From Vreelandella azerica (GTDB lineage: Bacteria; Pseudomonadota; Gammaproteobacteria; Pseudomonadales; Halomonadaceae), in assembly GCF_013112225.1 (NCBI RefSeq), contig NZ_JABFHI010000002.1, forward strand, positions 620,001 to 684,000: 64,000 nt of DNA. The letters run 5' to 3'. The translations under genes were made by a program, and so were the position numbers. The notes below the pieces were generated by a model that saw nothing but the letters and a program-made list of their open reading frames with translations, was not told where the DNA came from and did no database searches. Positions 28,589 through 38,035 of the stretch are shown in pieces. The stretch's first letter is position 1, and every line of letters starts with the position of its first letter.

Positions 28589-29695
28589 ATGTATCATATT
28601 GAACGCGCCATTTTTGATCTTCGCCGAGGGCTACCGGTTGTCATCGTGACGCCACAGTATCGCCTTTTGGTACAAGCCCTGGAAAACAGTGAATCCCTTT
28701 CAGAGCTGGCGGCGCTGGCCGGGAATCGACCCGCGATGGTGCTGACCCGCCATCGTCTGGCGGCGCTGGGCCACTCGATCAGCGCAGAGGCAGCGGTCCT
28801 GCCGCTGAGCGGCGATACCGACGCGGCGGATCTTTACCGTTTAGCAGTGGCCAAGCAGCCGGAAAAGTCATCCCGCCTAAGCGGTTTGATGCCAGCCGGG
28901 CCAGGGGAACGCGGTGCCCTGGCCTTGATGCGCCGTGCCTTGCTGCTGCCTGCCGCGCTGTGTGCCGATATTGCCAGTGAGCAGGAAGCCGAAATTGATC
29001 AGCGCCTGGCGCGTGGTGAACTGTTGAGCCTTTCCGCCGAGGATGCCCAGCGCGCCATTCACGGTGCGCCAGGCATGCTCAAGCGGGTCAGTGAGGCAGA
29101 AATTCCGTTGGAAACCGCCCAGCAGTCACGCTTTGTACTCTTTCGCGAACCGGATGGTATGCGCGAGCACGTGGCGGTGGTGATTGGCGACGCTGAGGGC
29201 AGCCAGGAGCCTGTGCCGGTGCGCCTGCATTCCGCCTGCCTGACCGGTGACCTGTTTGGCAGCCTGCGCTGCGATTGCGGCGAGCAGTTGCGCAATGCCG
29301 TGGCGGATATCAACGCCATGGGCGGCGGAGTGCTGTTATACCTGGCCCAGGAAGGGCGAGGGATTGGCTTGGCCAACAAGCTGCGCGCCTATACGTTGCA
29401 GGATGATGGTCTGGATACCGTAGATGCCGATCAGGTGCTGGGCTTTGGCGATGACGAGCGCCAGTACAGCGTGGCGGTGGATATGCTGCGTTCACTGGGC
29501 ATTGGCCGGGTGCAAATGTTGACCAATAATCCGCTCAAGATGGCGGCCCTGCGTGAAGGAGGCATTGAAATCGTCTCTCGCCAGGCGCTTTATGGCAGCG
29601 TCAATGACCACAACCAGCGCTACCTGATGGCCAAGGCCCAACGCGGCGGCCACTATCTTCAGGATGTATTGCACAAGGCGCTTCCCGACCGGTAA
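28589..29695 (+). CDS. GTP cyclohydrolase II paralogue with degenerate DHBP-synthase-like N-terminus
   Basis: GTP cyclohydrolase II opens GTP to a diaminopyrimidine with release of formate and pyrophosphate. The C-terminal half has the three zinc Cys in HSACLTGDLFGSLRCDCGEQL (positions about 236-250) and YLAQEGRGIGLANKLRAYTLQ, and LTNNPLKMAAL near the end. The N-terminal 180 residues resemble RibB only loosely (RPAMVLTRHRLAALG) and lack recognisable RibB acidic and catalytic motifs. ATG 28589 has GTGAGGA upstream. Given the absence of other rib genes here, it probably serves the neighbouring cluster and not bulk riboflavin supply; this is inference. Confidence 0.82.
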   Translation: MYHIERAIFDLRRGLPVVIVTPQYRLLVQALENSESLSELAALAGNRPAMVLTRHRLAALGHSISAEAAVLPLSGDTDAADLYRLAVAKQPEKSSRLSGLMPAGPGERGALALMRRALLLPAALCADIASEQEAEIDQRLARGELLSLSAEDAQRAIHGAPGMLKRVSEAEIPLETAQQSRFVLFREPDGMREHVAVVIGDAEGSQEPVPVRLHSACLTGDLFGSLRCDCGEQLRNAVADINAMGGGVLLYLAQEGRGIGLANKLRAYTLQDDGLDTVDADQVLGFGDDERQYSVAVDMLRSLGIGRVQMLTNNPLKMAALREGGIEIVSRQALYGSVNDHNQRYLMAKAQRGGHYLQDVLHKALPDR

Positions 29696-29705
29696 ACGGC
29701 CATCG

Positions 29706-29733
29706 ATACCCGGCACTGGGTGCCGGGTATTTT
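29706..29733 (+). terminator. Rho-independent terminator after the GTP cyclohydrolase II paralogue
   Basis: A perfect 10-bp GC-rich stem (ATACCCGGCA with TGCCGGGTAT) with a 5-nt loop, followed by TTTT. It is 10 bp after the stop codon. Confidence 0.8.
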
Positions 29734-29764
29734 GAACGGGAAAACGGTTCTGAAAGAAAACAGC

Positions 29765-30541
29765 TTACGAGGTCGCTGGCAGGGGGCGAGCGACGGCCTC
29801 CAGTATGACCTTGGCCAGTTGGCAGCCGTAGTGGTGCACCAGCTTCTTGCCCAGTTCGGCGGTTGCGCCAGTAGCGTTACCTGCAATGCCGTCGTAAGCC
29901 AAGTCTTCTGCCAGCCAGGCGAGGGAAGCGGCGCCTTCCTGGTTAAGCAGGGAATTATCAGCGGGCTTTTCCGACAGGGCGTTTCTGGCTCGCGCCATAT
30001 TGACCTGATCCGGCGCCAGATGCAGCATCATGGCCGTTTCCAGCAGGCCACCATGCAGGCCGCGGCGCAGTTCATCAGCATCGAGAGCGCCTTCCAGCGG
30101 GGGTAAGTGGGTATAGGTGGCTTTGATGACCTGGAGGGCATGGCGCTTGCGCAGCGCCAAGGCGGCAATATCCATCACCGCCTTGTTGCCGCCGTGGCTG
30201 TTGATGATCATCAGACGCCGGATATCTGCCCGAGCGACGCTATCACCGTAGGCTTCAAGGGTATCAATGGCGACCCGGGCAGGCAGGCTGAGAGTGCCGG
30301 GAAAGCTGCTGTGCTCTTCGCTGGCGCCTACGCTGATCGCAGGCAGGCAGATGATATCCAGCTCCTGAGGTAGCGCGTCTAGCATGGCTGCTTGTAGGCC
30401 CAGGCCAATGGTGGTATCCGTGCCCAGCGGCAGATGATGGCCGTGTTGCTCAGTGGCTCCCATGACCACCACGGCAATCGGCGAACGGCGCGCCATTTCG
30501 GCAAGTTCCAGCGTGGTCAGCGACGACCAGTCAGTGTGCAT
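29765..30541 (-). CDS. Creatininase-family amidohydrolase
   Basis: Metal-dependent amide hydrolase of 258 residues. Family motifs are GATEQHGHHLPLGTDT (His/Glu/Asp metal ligands, about residue 28), IINSHGGNKAV and HGGLLETAMML. In other pathways members hydrolyse creatinine, or a formamidopyrimidine made by a GTP cyclohydrolase (archaeal ArfB). The second precedent is relevant because a GTP cyclohydrolase II and a RibD-type reductase are adjacent. ATG 30539-30541 with GAGGA upstream is preferred to the first ATG at 30574. It lies 66 bp downstream of fkbM on the same strand, so it could also belong to the opg transcript. Confidence 0.85.
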   Translation of the reverse strand: MHTDWSSLTTLELAEMARRSPIAVVVMGATEQHGHHLPLGTDTTIGLGLQAAMLDALPQELDIICLPAISVGASEEHSSFPGTLSLPARVAIDTLEAYGDSVARADIRRLMIINSHGGNKAVMDIAALALRKRHALQVIKATYTHLPPLEGALDADELRRGLHGGLLETAMMLHLAPDQVNMARARNALSEKPADNSLLNQEGAASLAWLAEDLAYDGIAGNATGATAELGKKLVHHYGCQLAKVILEAVARPLPATS

Positions 30542-30607
30542 CTTGGTGTTCCTCAGAAAAATCATCTGGCTCATGTTTTTTATTAACCAAGGTACTACAA
30601 AAAGATG

Positions 30608-31389
30608 TCAATCAGAAGAATCCTTGCAGACAGGATGATGAGCCTGGCAGGCATAGATATCCCCGGAGCTCAGGTGGTCGGCGCCTTCTGAAAACCAGGC
30701 GTCAACCTGATCAGCAGTTTTCCAGTCTGACCAGCGAAATACACGCTGCTCGCCTTCCACCACATTGAAACGGTAATCACCTAATCGACGTAACTGTTGA
30801 ATACAGGCATGGCCGACATTGAGTGTACCGGCAACAAATTCAAATGACAGGGCGGGTACCGGCTGGCTCAGCCCCGCCAGTACCTCTGCTTCAAAGCCTT
30901 CAACGTCTATCTTGATAAAGCAGGGTCGCCCGTAGGTGGCAATCAGGGCATCCAGAGTCGTGACCTCCACCGATAGCTGGGTGTTCCAGTTGACGCTGGC
31001 AAAACCTGCGTTGTGTTGGCTGACCTGCTCGCGCCAGGCATGGGCAAGGGTCGATACCGTCGGGTTGCTTGGGCTGATGGCAATAGGCGCAGTGCCGGGG
31101 TTGGCCCGGCGGCCATAGGGATCAGGGTCAGCTCCTGGCCCACCATGCGCTTGCACCAGCGCGCCAGGCCTGGCTGAGGTTCCAGCGCGATCACTCGGGC
31201 ACCCAGCGCCTGAAAAGCGGCGCTGCGATCCCCCAGATGAGCACCGATATCAAAGGCGGGTGCGTCTGGGGTGATAAACGGTCGATAAAGGTTCTTTAGG
31301 CCTTGCTGACGCCCGGGGCGCCAGTAGATCACCAGGGAGCGGGCGATGCCAAAGGCACTGGAAAATTGATGAAACAGCCTTGAAGGCAT
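30608..31389 (-). CDS. FkbM-family methyltransferase, one frameshift
   Basis: SAM-dependent O-methyltransferase type, about 261 residues after repair. SAM motif I is FDIGAHLGDRSAAFQALGARVIALEPQP (here split: FDIGAHLGDRSAAF and ARVIALEPQP); the FkbM core continues with SNPTVSTLA, VTTLDALIATYG and CFIKIDVEGFEAEVLAGL. The shift near 31105 (GGGG read as GGG, expected MAAGANPGTAPIAIS) is a single-base loss. Its ATG shares one base with the opgH stop, so it is translationally coupled to glucan synthesis. This suggests methylation of the osmoregulated glucan, or of its precursor; that is not a standard opg partner. Confidence 0.82.
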
Positions 31390-33326
31390 CAGTAGGTCTC
31401 CTCAGTGCGTGGTGGTGGGAAGGCGTCGGCGGGAAGAACATGACGCTGGAAGGATTGTATCGGCATCTCTCCGGGCAACTCCGCAGGCAAGGGGCTGAGC
31501 GACAGCGCTTGCAAAGCAGGTGATGCAAGTGCCTGTGCAAGATGTTGCTGGTAAGCCTCAAGGACGCTGACATTCTGCTGGTAAGGCGTTTGCCACAGGC
31601 TCAAGCGCCGCTGTTGTGGCTTGCCGAGGGGGTAGCTGCTGACTTTTACCAGTAGGGTGGAACCTATCAGCCCCAGCCAGGCCGGGGTCAACCACAAAGC
31701 CGCCGAAGGGGAGAGGGCAACCAATGCCAGTAGCCAGGCCGTGCCCCCAAGGGTTATCCAGCAGGTTGGCTGCCAGGCCTCTTTCCAGCTGAGTGAGCGC
31801 TCACCGCGAGGCTGGGTATTCCACTCAACGGCGCGGCCAGTCAGCACTCCGCCAATAAACAGGCTGTGCCAGGCCATCATCAACGGGGCCAGCAGGGCGG
31901 CGAAGACAATTTCCAGCAGGGTGCTGATTAGCAGCCGTAGGCGCCCACCATAATCGGCTGGCGTATGGCACACCGCCAGCATCAGGCCAAGCAGTTTGGG
32001 GGCAAGCAACATGCCCAGCGTTACCCCCCCAAAAGCCCAAGGGCAAGGGGTTGGGAGTGCAGGGGGCGCATCATTAAGCGCGCTGACGCCGATCATGACG
32101 CTGGAGCTGATCAATAGCATCAGCCACAAAGGAGATGACAGATAGGCAAAGGCACCACAGAAAAAGTGGCAACGGCTGAGCGGGTGTAACCCTGAGCCAG
32201 TCAACAGGCGCAGGTGTTGCAGGTTACCCTGCAGCCAGCGACGGTCGCGCTTGGCAAAATCCAGCAGGTTGCTTGGCATGGATTCATAGCTGTCCGCGGC
32301 TTTAGTGGGCCGAAAAGTACAAGTGGTTGTGGTGTCGAGTAATACCTGCCAGCCATCGCGACGCAACAGGGCGGCTTCAACAAAATCATGGCTGAGCAAC
32401 TCCCCGCCCAGCGGTGGCTTGCCAGACAGGGTGGGTAGCCCGCTGCTGGCCATAAAGGCGCGTGTGCGCACAATGGCATTATGCCCCCAGTAATTGGCGC
32501 TATCGCCTTGCCAGAAACTCTGCCCAGCGGCCAGCATGGGGCTGTAGAGGGCGGCGGCAAACTGCACCATACGCCCAAACAGGGTGATCTGGCCGACCGG
32601 AATCGGCACGCTCTGGATCAGGCCCACCGCTGGCTGGGCATGCATTTTTTCGATCAGCCTCAGAACGGTGTCACCGCCCATGATGCTGTCAGCGTCAAGT
32701 ACCACAAAATAATCATAATGGCGGCCCCAGCGGCGGCAGAAATCAGCAATATTGCCTGCTTTACGGCCATGATTATTTTCGCGCCGACGGTAGTGAACAC
32801 TTAGTTCACCCTTCAGGCGCTGCTGAAGCGCCGCCACATGGCTAGCCTCTTTTGCCGCTGCCTCGGGGCACTGGGTGTCGCTGAGGATAAACACATCCAG
32901 CTGAGGCATAGCATCTTGGTTGCGCTGCGCCTTTTGCGCCAGCAGGGAACGGCAGCTGGCTTCCAGACCGGCCAGGGTGGATTCAGGAGGCTCCTGGTAG
33001 ATCGGCATGATCATTGCCGTGCGAGTCCGCGAAATCCCCTCTGTGCCGTTAGCCGTTGGGTGGTCAAGGCGCTGTAGGGTGATGGGATCGCGACGGCACC
33101 AGCACATTACGAAGCCGCTGAGTGCGCTCCAGAAGGACAGTGCTATCCAGCTGAAGGTCAGCACGAAAATCACCAGCAGGCTGATTCGCGCAGCCAGCGG
33201 CAAGGACGCGGTGATATGCAAAAGCGTAGCTGAACCGGCAAGGCTGGTGATCAGTACACAGGCCATCAGCCCCCAGCGGCGCGGGCGTAGCCAGGGCATG
33301 TCGACAGACATTCGGCTGTTAGGCAT
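31389..33326 (-). CDS. opgH: Glucans biosynthesis glucosyltransferase H
   Basis: Inner-membrane GT2-family enzyme that makes the linear glucan backbone of osmoregulated periplasmic glucans from UDP-glucose. The 645-residue protein begins with two membrane helices, then a GT2 domain with IMPIYQEPPE, VVLDADSIMGGDT (DxD) and the QxxRW-equivalent RDRRWLQGNLQH, and ends with several membrane helices. It lacks much of the long N-terminal cytosolic part of the E. coli protein (847 residues), as expected for shorter OpgH forms. It overlaps opgG by 8 bp and fkbM by 1 bp. Confidence 0.95.
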   Translation of the reverse strand: MPNSRMSVDMPWLRPRRWGLMACVLITSLAGSATLLHITASLPLAARISLLVIFVLTFSWIALSFWSALSGFVMCWCRRDPITLQRLDHPTANGTEGISRTRTAMIMPIYQEPPESTLAGLEASCRSLLAQKAQRNQDAMPQLDVFILSDTQCPEAAAKEASHVAALQQRLKGELSVHYRRRENNHGRKAGNIADFCRRWGRHYDYFVVLDADSIMGGDTVLRLIEKMHAQPAVGLIQSVPIPVGQITLFGRMVQFAAALYSPMLAAGQSFWQGDSANYWGHNAIVRTRAFMASSGLPTLSGKPPLGGELLSHDFVEAALLRRDGWQVLLDTTTTCTFRPTKAADSYESMPSNLLDFAKRDRRWLQGNLQHLRLLTGSGLHPLSRCHFFCGAFAYLSSPLWLMLLISSSVMIGVSALNDAPPALPTPCPWAFGGVTLGMLLAPKLLGLMLAVCHTPADYGGRLRLLISTLLEIVFAALLAPLMMAWHSLFIGGVLTGRAVEWNTQPRGERSLSWKEAWQPTCWITLGGTAWLLALVALSPSAALWLTPAWLGLIGSTLLVKVSSYPLGKPQQRRLSLWQTPYQQNVSVLEAYQQHLAQALASPALQALSLSPLPAELPGEMPIQSFQRHVLPADAFPPPRTEETY

Positions 33327-34929
33327 CGGGAGCGCTTACCACCTTGGCAGGTGAAATAATCTGGTTCCAGGTTTCACTGATAATGCGGCCCTCCAGCATC
33401 AGCGCCAGACGGATATCGACTGGTTGGGTGGTTTCTGCGACTCGGAAAGTGGCTCGCCACTGCTGGTCAGGCAGCGCTTTGACTTGTGCCAGAGTAACGG
33501 CCTCTTTCTGCTGGGTTTGCAGTCGCAGCTTGATCGGGTGGTCAGCGTTGAGTGTGGCCAGTTCACCGCCGTCAAAATCAACAATCCACTGACGCTGCCC
33601 GGCACTGGCGGAATCTGCTTCACCCGGCACGCCCGCATCGCCCTGGCGGCTGCGCACAACTTTGGCCAGACTGTGGGAGTCTGGGGCGTGATGCAGGGTC
33701 TGGGTACGGTAATCAAGCTGGCGCGACTGTCCGGCCAGAAACGGCGTATCCGCGACCCAGTAAGCGACGATATTGTCATGGGTTTCATCCGGGGTGGGAA
33801 TTTCCACCAGTTCCACATGGCCCGGGCCCCAATCTTCCAAAGGCTCTACCCACTGGCTGGGGCGGCGATGATACTGGGCTTCCAGGTCCAGATAATGATC
33901 AAAATCGCGTTCTCGTTGCATCAGACCAAAGCCCTTGGGGTTGTCATCAACAAAGGCGGACACCTGCAGACTGGCCGGGTTGTTCAACGGGCGCCAAATC
34001 CACTCCTGAGCACCCGTGTGGATCAGCAGACCCTGGGAGTCATGGACGTTAGGGCGGAAATCATCCTTGCCTGGGCCACTGATATCGCCATGGGTAAACA
34101 TGCTGGTCAGCGGAGCGATCCCGAGTTTTTCAACGTCTTCCCGGGCAAACAGGCTCGCCTTGACCCTCATCTGAGTGCTGTGGCCAGGGGTAAGTTCAAA
34201 ATGATAGGCGCCGGTCAGCGAAGGGCCGTCGAGCAAGGCCATGATGTGTACGCTGAGGTCGTCTGCATCAGGTTTGAACAGCCAGAACGCGCGAAAGGCC
34301 GGAAACTCCTCGCCCTGTGGCAGGGCCGTATCGACGGCAATTCCCCGAGTTGAAAGCCCGTAGGCCTGGTCGCGGCCCACCAGGCGGAAATAGCTGGCAC
34401 CGAGGAAAACCGCAAATTCATCCGCATACGCCTGGGTATTCAAGGGGTAATGCACCCGAAAGCCGGCATGTCCGGCAGCGCTCAATTCCTGCTCTTCAAG
34501 AGTCTGGGCCGCGCCTTCATAGATAAAGTCTGACTGCTTGAAGGTGAGCGGGGTAGCGTTACCTTCTTCAACCAGATGCAGTTCAACCGGATGCTGAAAC
34601 AGAAAGCCGCTGTGAAATAGCTGCAACGAAAAACGGCTATCATCCTGCCAGTAAGCCTGCGCCGGGTTAAAGCGGATCTGCCGATAGGTATCGTAATTGA
34701 TGTCTCTCAGGGCGTCAGGCAAGCTATCGGCGGGCCGCGAAAAAGGCTGGTCTGCCAGTTCCTGAGCGCGTTCAGCCAGTTCCTGATACCACTGCTGCTG
34801 TACAGCCGGGGTAGGAGCCGCCAGTGCCTGGGTGCTCAACAAAGCCAGCAGCGCTAGCATGGCCCATTGAACCAGCTTGCTCGAAGCAGTGGCCAACCTC
34901 CTTGAAACCGTAAACGTGTCTTTAGGCAC
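33319..34929 (-). CDS. opgG: Glucans biosynthesis protein G
   Basis: Periplasmic protein required for building osmoregulated glucans, probably adding or shaping branches. I use the GTG at 34927-34929: AAGGAG lies 7 nt upstream, and it places a typical signal peptide at the N-terminus (hydrophobic run ending in STQALA-AP). The resulting 536 residues match the family. Blocks include INYDTYRQIRFNP, LFHSGFLFQHPV, and FGLMQRERDFDHYLDLEA. An upstream extension to 35103 would precede the signal peptide and is rejected. It heads the opgG-opgH-fkbM operon. Confidence 0.95.
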   Translation of the reverse strand: MPKDTFTVSRRLATASSKLVQWAMLALLALLSTQALAAPTPAVQQQWYQELAERAQELADQPFSRPADSLPDALRDINYDTYRQIRFNPAQAYWQDDSRFSLQLFHSGFLFQHPVELHLVEEGNATPLTFKQSDFIYEGAAQTLEEQELSAAGHAGFRVHYPLNTQAYADEFAVFLGASYFRLVGRDQAYGLSTRGIAVDTALPQGEEFPAFRAFWLFKPDADDLSVHIMALLDGPSLTGAYHFELTPGHSTQMRVKASLFAREDVEKLGIAPLTSMFTHGDISGPGKDDFRPNVHDSQGLLIHTGAQEWIWRPLNNPASLQVSAFVDDNPKGFGLMQRERDFDHYLDLEAQYHRRPSQWVEPLEDWGPGHVELVEIPTPDETHDNIVAYWVADTPFLAGQSRQLDYRTQTLHHAPDSHSLAKVVRSRQGDAGVPGEADSASAGQRQWIVDFDGGELATLNADHPIKLRLQTQQKEAVTLAQVKALPDQQWRATFRVAETTQPVDIRLALMLEGRIISETWNQIISPAKVVSAPDA

Positions 34930-35127
34930 AGCGTGGCTCCTTGAACAGGGAGAACAGGTTTTGACATAGCAAGCCGCGGTCAAATGGCTTATGAACAAAT
35001 TACCTGATAAAAATTCAACAATAGTTATACGTTGAGTTATTACAGTACATGATTTTACTGATTTCCAGTACTCTTTCAGGTTCCTTGTCCGGTGCTTTTT
35101 CACTCAGATTTCAATAGAGGCAATACT

Positions 35128-36716
35128 ATGGGTCGGTTATGGGTTAGCGCACTGGTCATGAATATCATCCTGGTAGCGCCGCTGTGGTGGCGATTCGAGG
35201 ATGTTGGGGGCGCCTGATCGCTTGGGAAGCCTGGTTGGCAGTCCCGTTGATTTTGCTGTTGCCCAAGGGGAGTTTGCGAACCTGGCTGGTGGTGGCCTGG
35301 TTGCTCATCGTGCTGGTGATTACCCTGTTCAACCTGGGTGATGTAGCAACCTATCTGGCTTTTGGGCGTTCCTTCAATAGTTATCTGGATGTGCCCCTGG
35401 CCCGCGCGGTATTTGAGCTGATGGTCGGTAATATCGGTATGTCGGCGGCAATATTGGTAACGCTGCTGGCGATGCTGCTGCTGGCTGCCCTGTTTGTGAT
35501 GTTAGCAAGAATACTGATGCCTGCACGGCCGCTGTCGGTCAGGCGCTTGCCGGGCTCCTTGGCAGCAGTGATGATGATGGGCAGCGCCGTGCTGATCACC
35601 CTGGAGCTTAACGGCCAGCGGCTGGTGGATACCGCTCGGGTGCCAATGGTTAACACCGCCATGTTCCAGTGGCAGCAGGTTACCCAGACCCATGCGGCGC
35701 GCCAAGAATTTACCGCTACCCTGGCAGATTCGCCCATTGAGGTGCAGCCCTTGCCGGGGTTGGCTGATAAGCGTGTCCTGCTCACCTTCGTCGAGTCCTA
35801 CGGCGCTGCCGCCCTGGAAGATAGCCGCTATTCCGATGTGATTCTGCCTATGCTGGATAGCCTGCAGAAGCGCCTGGGGAATCAGGGCATCCAGATGGCG
35901 TCGGGCTGGTTGGAATCGCCGATTCGCGGCGGCCAGTCATGGCTTGCCCATGCAACAGCGTTAAGCGGGCGCAAAGTGGATAACCAGCTGTGGTATCGGC
36001 TGATGCTGGACAGTGGCCATGGCACCCTGGTGGATGACTTTAAGGCTACCGGGCACCGTACCCTGGCGGTGATGCCGGCGATTACCCGCGCCTGGCCGGA
36101 AGGGCGCGCCTATGGTTTTGATGACATTCATGCGGCTAAGGATCTGGATTACGCGGGGCCGCCGCTTAACTGGGTCACCATGCCGGATCAGTACACCTTG
36201 GATTACACGGCGCGTAAGCTTTTGGGTGATGGCCCGGTATTTGCCCAGCTAGCGCTGATTTCCAGCCATGCGCCCTGGACGCCGATTCTACCGGTGCTGG
36301 AAGATTGGTCGCAGGTCGGCAATGGCCGTGTGTTCGACCGTTGGGAAAACGCGGGAGAAGCGCCGGACGAACTATGGCAGGACTTTGAAAAGGTGCGCGA
36401 TCACTATGCGCGCTCGGTGGCGTATGCCGTTGAAGTGGCTGGTCGTTGGAGTGAGCGGGTCGCGGATGACAACACCCTGCTGATCATTCTGGGCGATCAT
36501 CAAGCCGCTCCCCTGATTACCGGCGATGATAATGTGGCCGAGGCAACCTTTGCCGTGCCGGTGCATGTGGTCAGCGCTGACTCAGCGCTGCTGGCGCCCT
36601 GGTTGGCGCGTGGCTTTACGCCGGGCATGCGTCCTCAGACGCTTGATCAGGCTGGTGAGGTTACTCAAATGCGCGAACTGCGCCACTGGCTACGCGCGGA
36701 TTTTGCTCAGCCGTGA
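35128..36716 (+). CDS. Membrane-anchored sulfatase/phosphoglycerol-transferase-fold protein, one frameshift
   Basis: About 529 residues with four N-terminal membrane helices and a large periplasmic alkaline-phosphatase-fold domain (from about residue 185). LLTFVESYGAAALED matches the metal/nucleophile region of LtaS- and OpgB-like enzymes, though the usual Thr nucleophile is not obvious here; LIILGDHQAAPLI supplies the distal Asp/His metal site. Start 35128 (GAGG upstream) joins the main frame once one G is added at 35206-35210, giving FEDVGGRLIAWEAW. It is divergent from opgG across about 200 bp. Phosphoglycerol- or phosphoethanolamine-type decoration of the glucan is inferred. Confidence 0.8.
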
Positions 36717-36733
36717 CGCGCCTTAATCAGCGT

Positions 36734-37083
36734 TTACCACAGCCAGCTGCCGGGGCGGGCTGGAGGCTGGCCTTTGCGCACCGCCATCCAGCCAAGCACG
36801 CAGCGCACCCCGAGCCAGACGGCCAGCAGTGGCCATAACAGGTAGCCAATCAGAATCAGGCTGAGGACAAAGGCAATACAGAAATACAGGCTGCCAATCC
36901 AGAAGGTGCGGATCAGAAAGCGGTAATGATCCTGCAGCCAGGGAGCGGCGTCTTTGCGGTAGACATAGGCAATAATCACGCCGATCAGCAGGGTAATATT
37001 GACGGTGACCAGTCCGGCCAGAAACAGCGCGTAAACAACCTGGGGGTACGGGTATCGGCTTGGGGAATATAGCTATTTGACAT
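36734..37083 (-). CDS. DUF4870-like small membrane protein A, one frameshift
   Basis: About 116 residues with three hydrophobic helices; the block LLIGVIIAYVYRKDAAPWLQDHYRFLIRTFW (split here: IGVIIAYVYRKD and LQDHYRFLIRTFW) matches the paralogue at 38036-38422. One C is missing at 37042-37046; restored, the N-terminus reads TPQVVYALFLAGLV. ATG 37081-37083 is used. It flanks the acyltransferase gene on its downstream side. Function unknown. Confidence 0.72.
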
Positions 37084-37119
37084 ACAGGGCTCACAGGTTA
37101 GGCGATGGTTTGTTGAGGA

Positions 37120-38033
37120 TTAATACAGGCGGAAATCACGGAAATCAGGACGCTGCTGCTGTTCCTCAACGACCTTGCGGTAGCGTTTGTATTCCCACTG
37201 GTACTGGGCAGGGTCGAGGGCAATAGCCGCCTCAACGCTGGCGTTGACGCCGGTGGCAGACTGGACTTCGTCCTCGCTGTAGACCCTGTCATCGGCATCC
37301 AGAAAGTGAATCTCAAAGCCCTTGCCGGGAACTCGCCTGGCAACGCCGGTGACGACCTTGGCACGGGTGCGCATCACCAGTTTGGGCAGCAGAGTAGCGG
37401 TGTAGGCATCACGCTGGAAAAAGGCGCAAACACGCCGCTGCCCCAGTCGGGCTCCTGGTCAGGAAGAATGCCAATCGCTTCATAGCGCTTTAACGCCTTG
37501 AGCAACGCTGCTACGCCGCGTGGGTTGGTGGGCACCAGCAGGGCGCCCATACGCTCGCGCCCCTGGCGGATCACAGGGTCAAGTTCCACTATCTTGGGGG
37601 GCTCATACATGGCGGTAAACGGGAAGTGGCTGGACAGCCAGAAATTCAGCACCTCCCAGTTACCGAAATGCGGAGCCAGCACGATCACACCTCGCCCTTC
37701 GGCTCTGGCGCTGTCGAGTTTGTCACGCCCATGTACGGCCAGAATATGCGCCTCCACCTGAGCGTGAGGCGCCATCCAGGCATGGCCCAGTTCCAGCATG
37801 GTAGCCGTAGAATGGCGAAGACTTTCCCGGGCAAGCTGGGTACGTTGTGTGGCGCCTAAATGAGGATAAACGACCTCAAGGTTAGTCATCGTCACGTCGC
37901 GTTCGCGGCGACTGAAACGATAGACCACAGGACCAACCCTGTAGGCTAGACGCCAGATACGGGAGAGCGGCCATCTGGCCAGGTACTGCCACAGCGAGGC
38001 GATGGCTCGCCCACGACTGAAGTTCAATGGCAT
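37120..38033 (-). CDS. Lipid A biosynthesis-type (LpxL/HtrB) acyltransferase, one frameshift
   Basis: Inner-membrane LPLAT-family acyltransferase of about 303 residues, expected to add a secondary acyl chain to lipid A. The HX4(D/E) catalytic motif is in VLAPHFGNWEVL (about residue 120). Other blocks are MYEPPK, ERMGALLVPTN and LPDQEPDWGSGVFAPFF. The frame breaks where T6 is read as T5 (bases 37418-37422); corrected it reads FFQRDAYTATLLPKLVMRTRAKVV. It could be LpxL, LpxM or LpxP; the sequence alone does not separate them. It lies between two DUF4870 genes on the same strand, 2 bp after the second. Confidence 0.88.
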
Positions 38034-38035
38034 AC

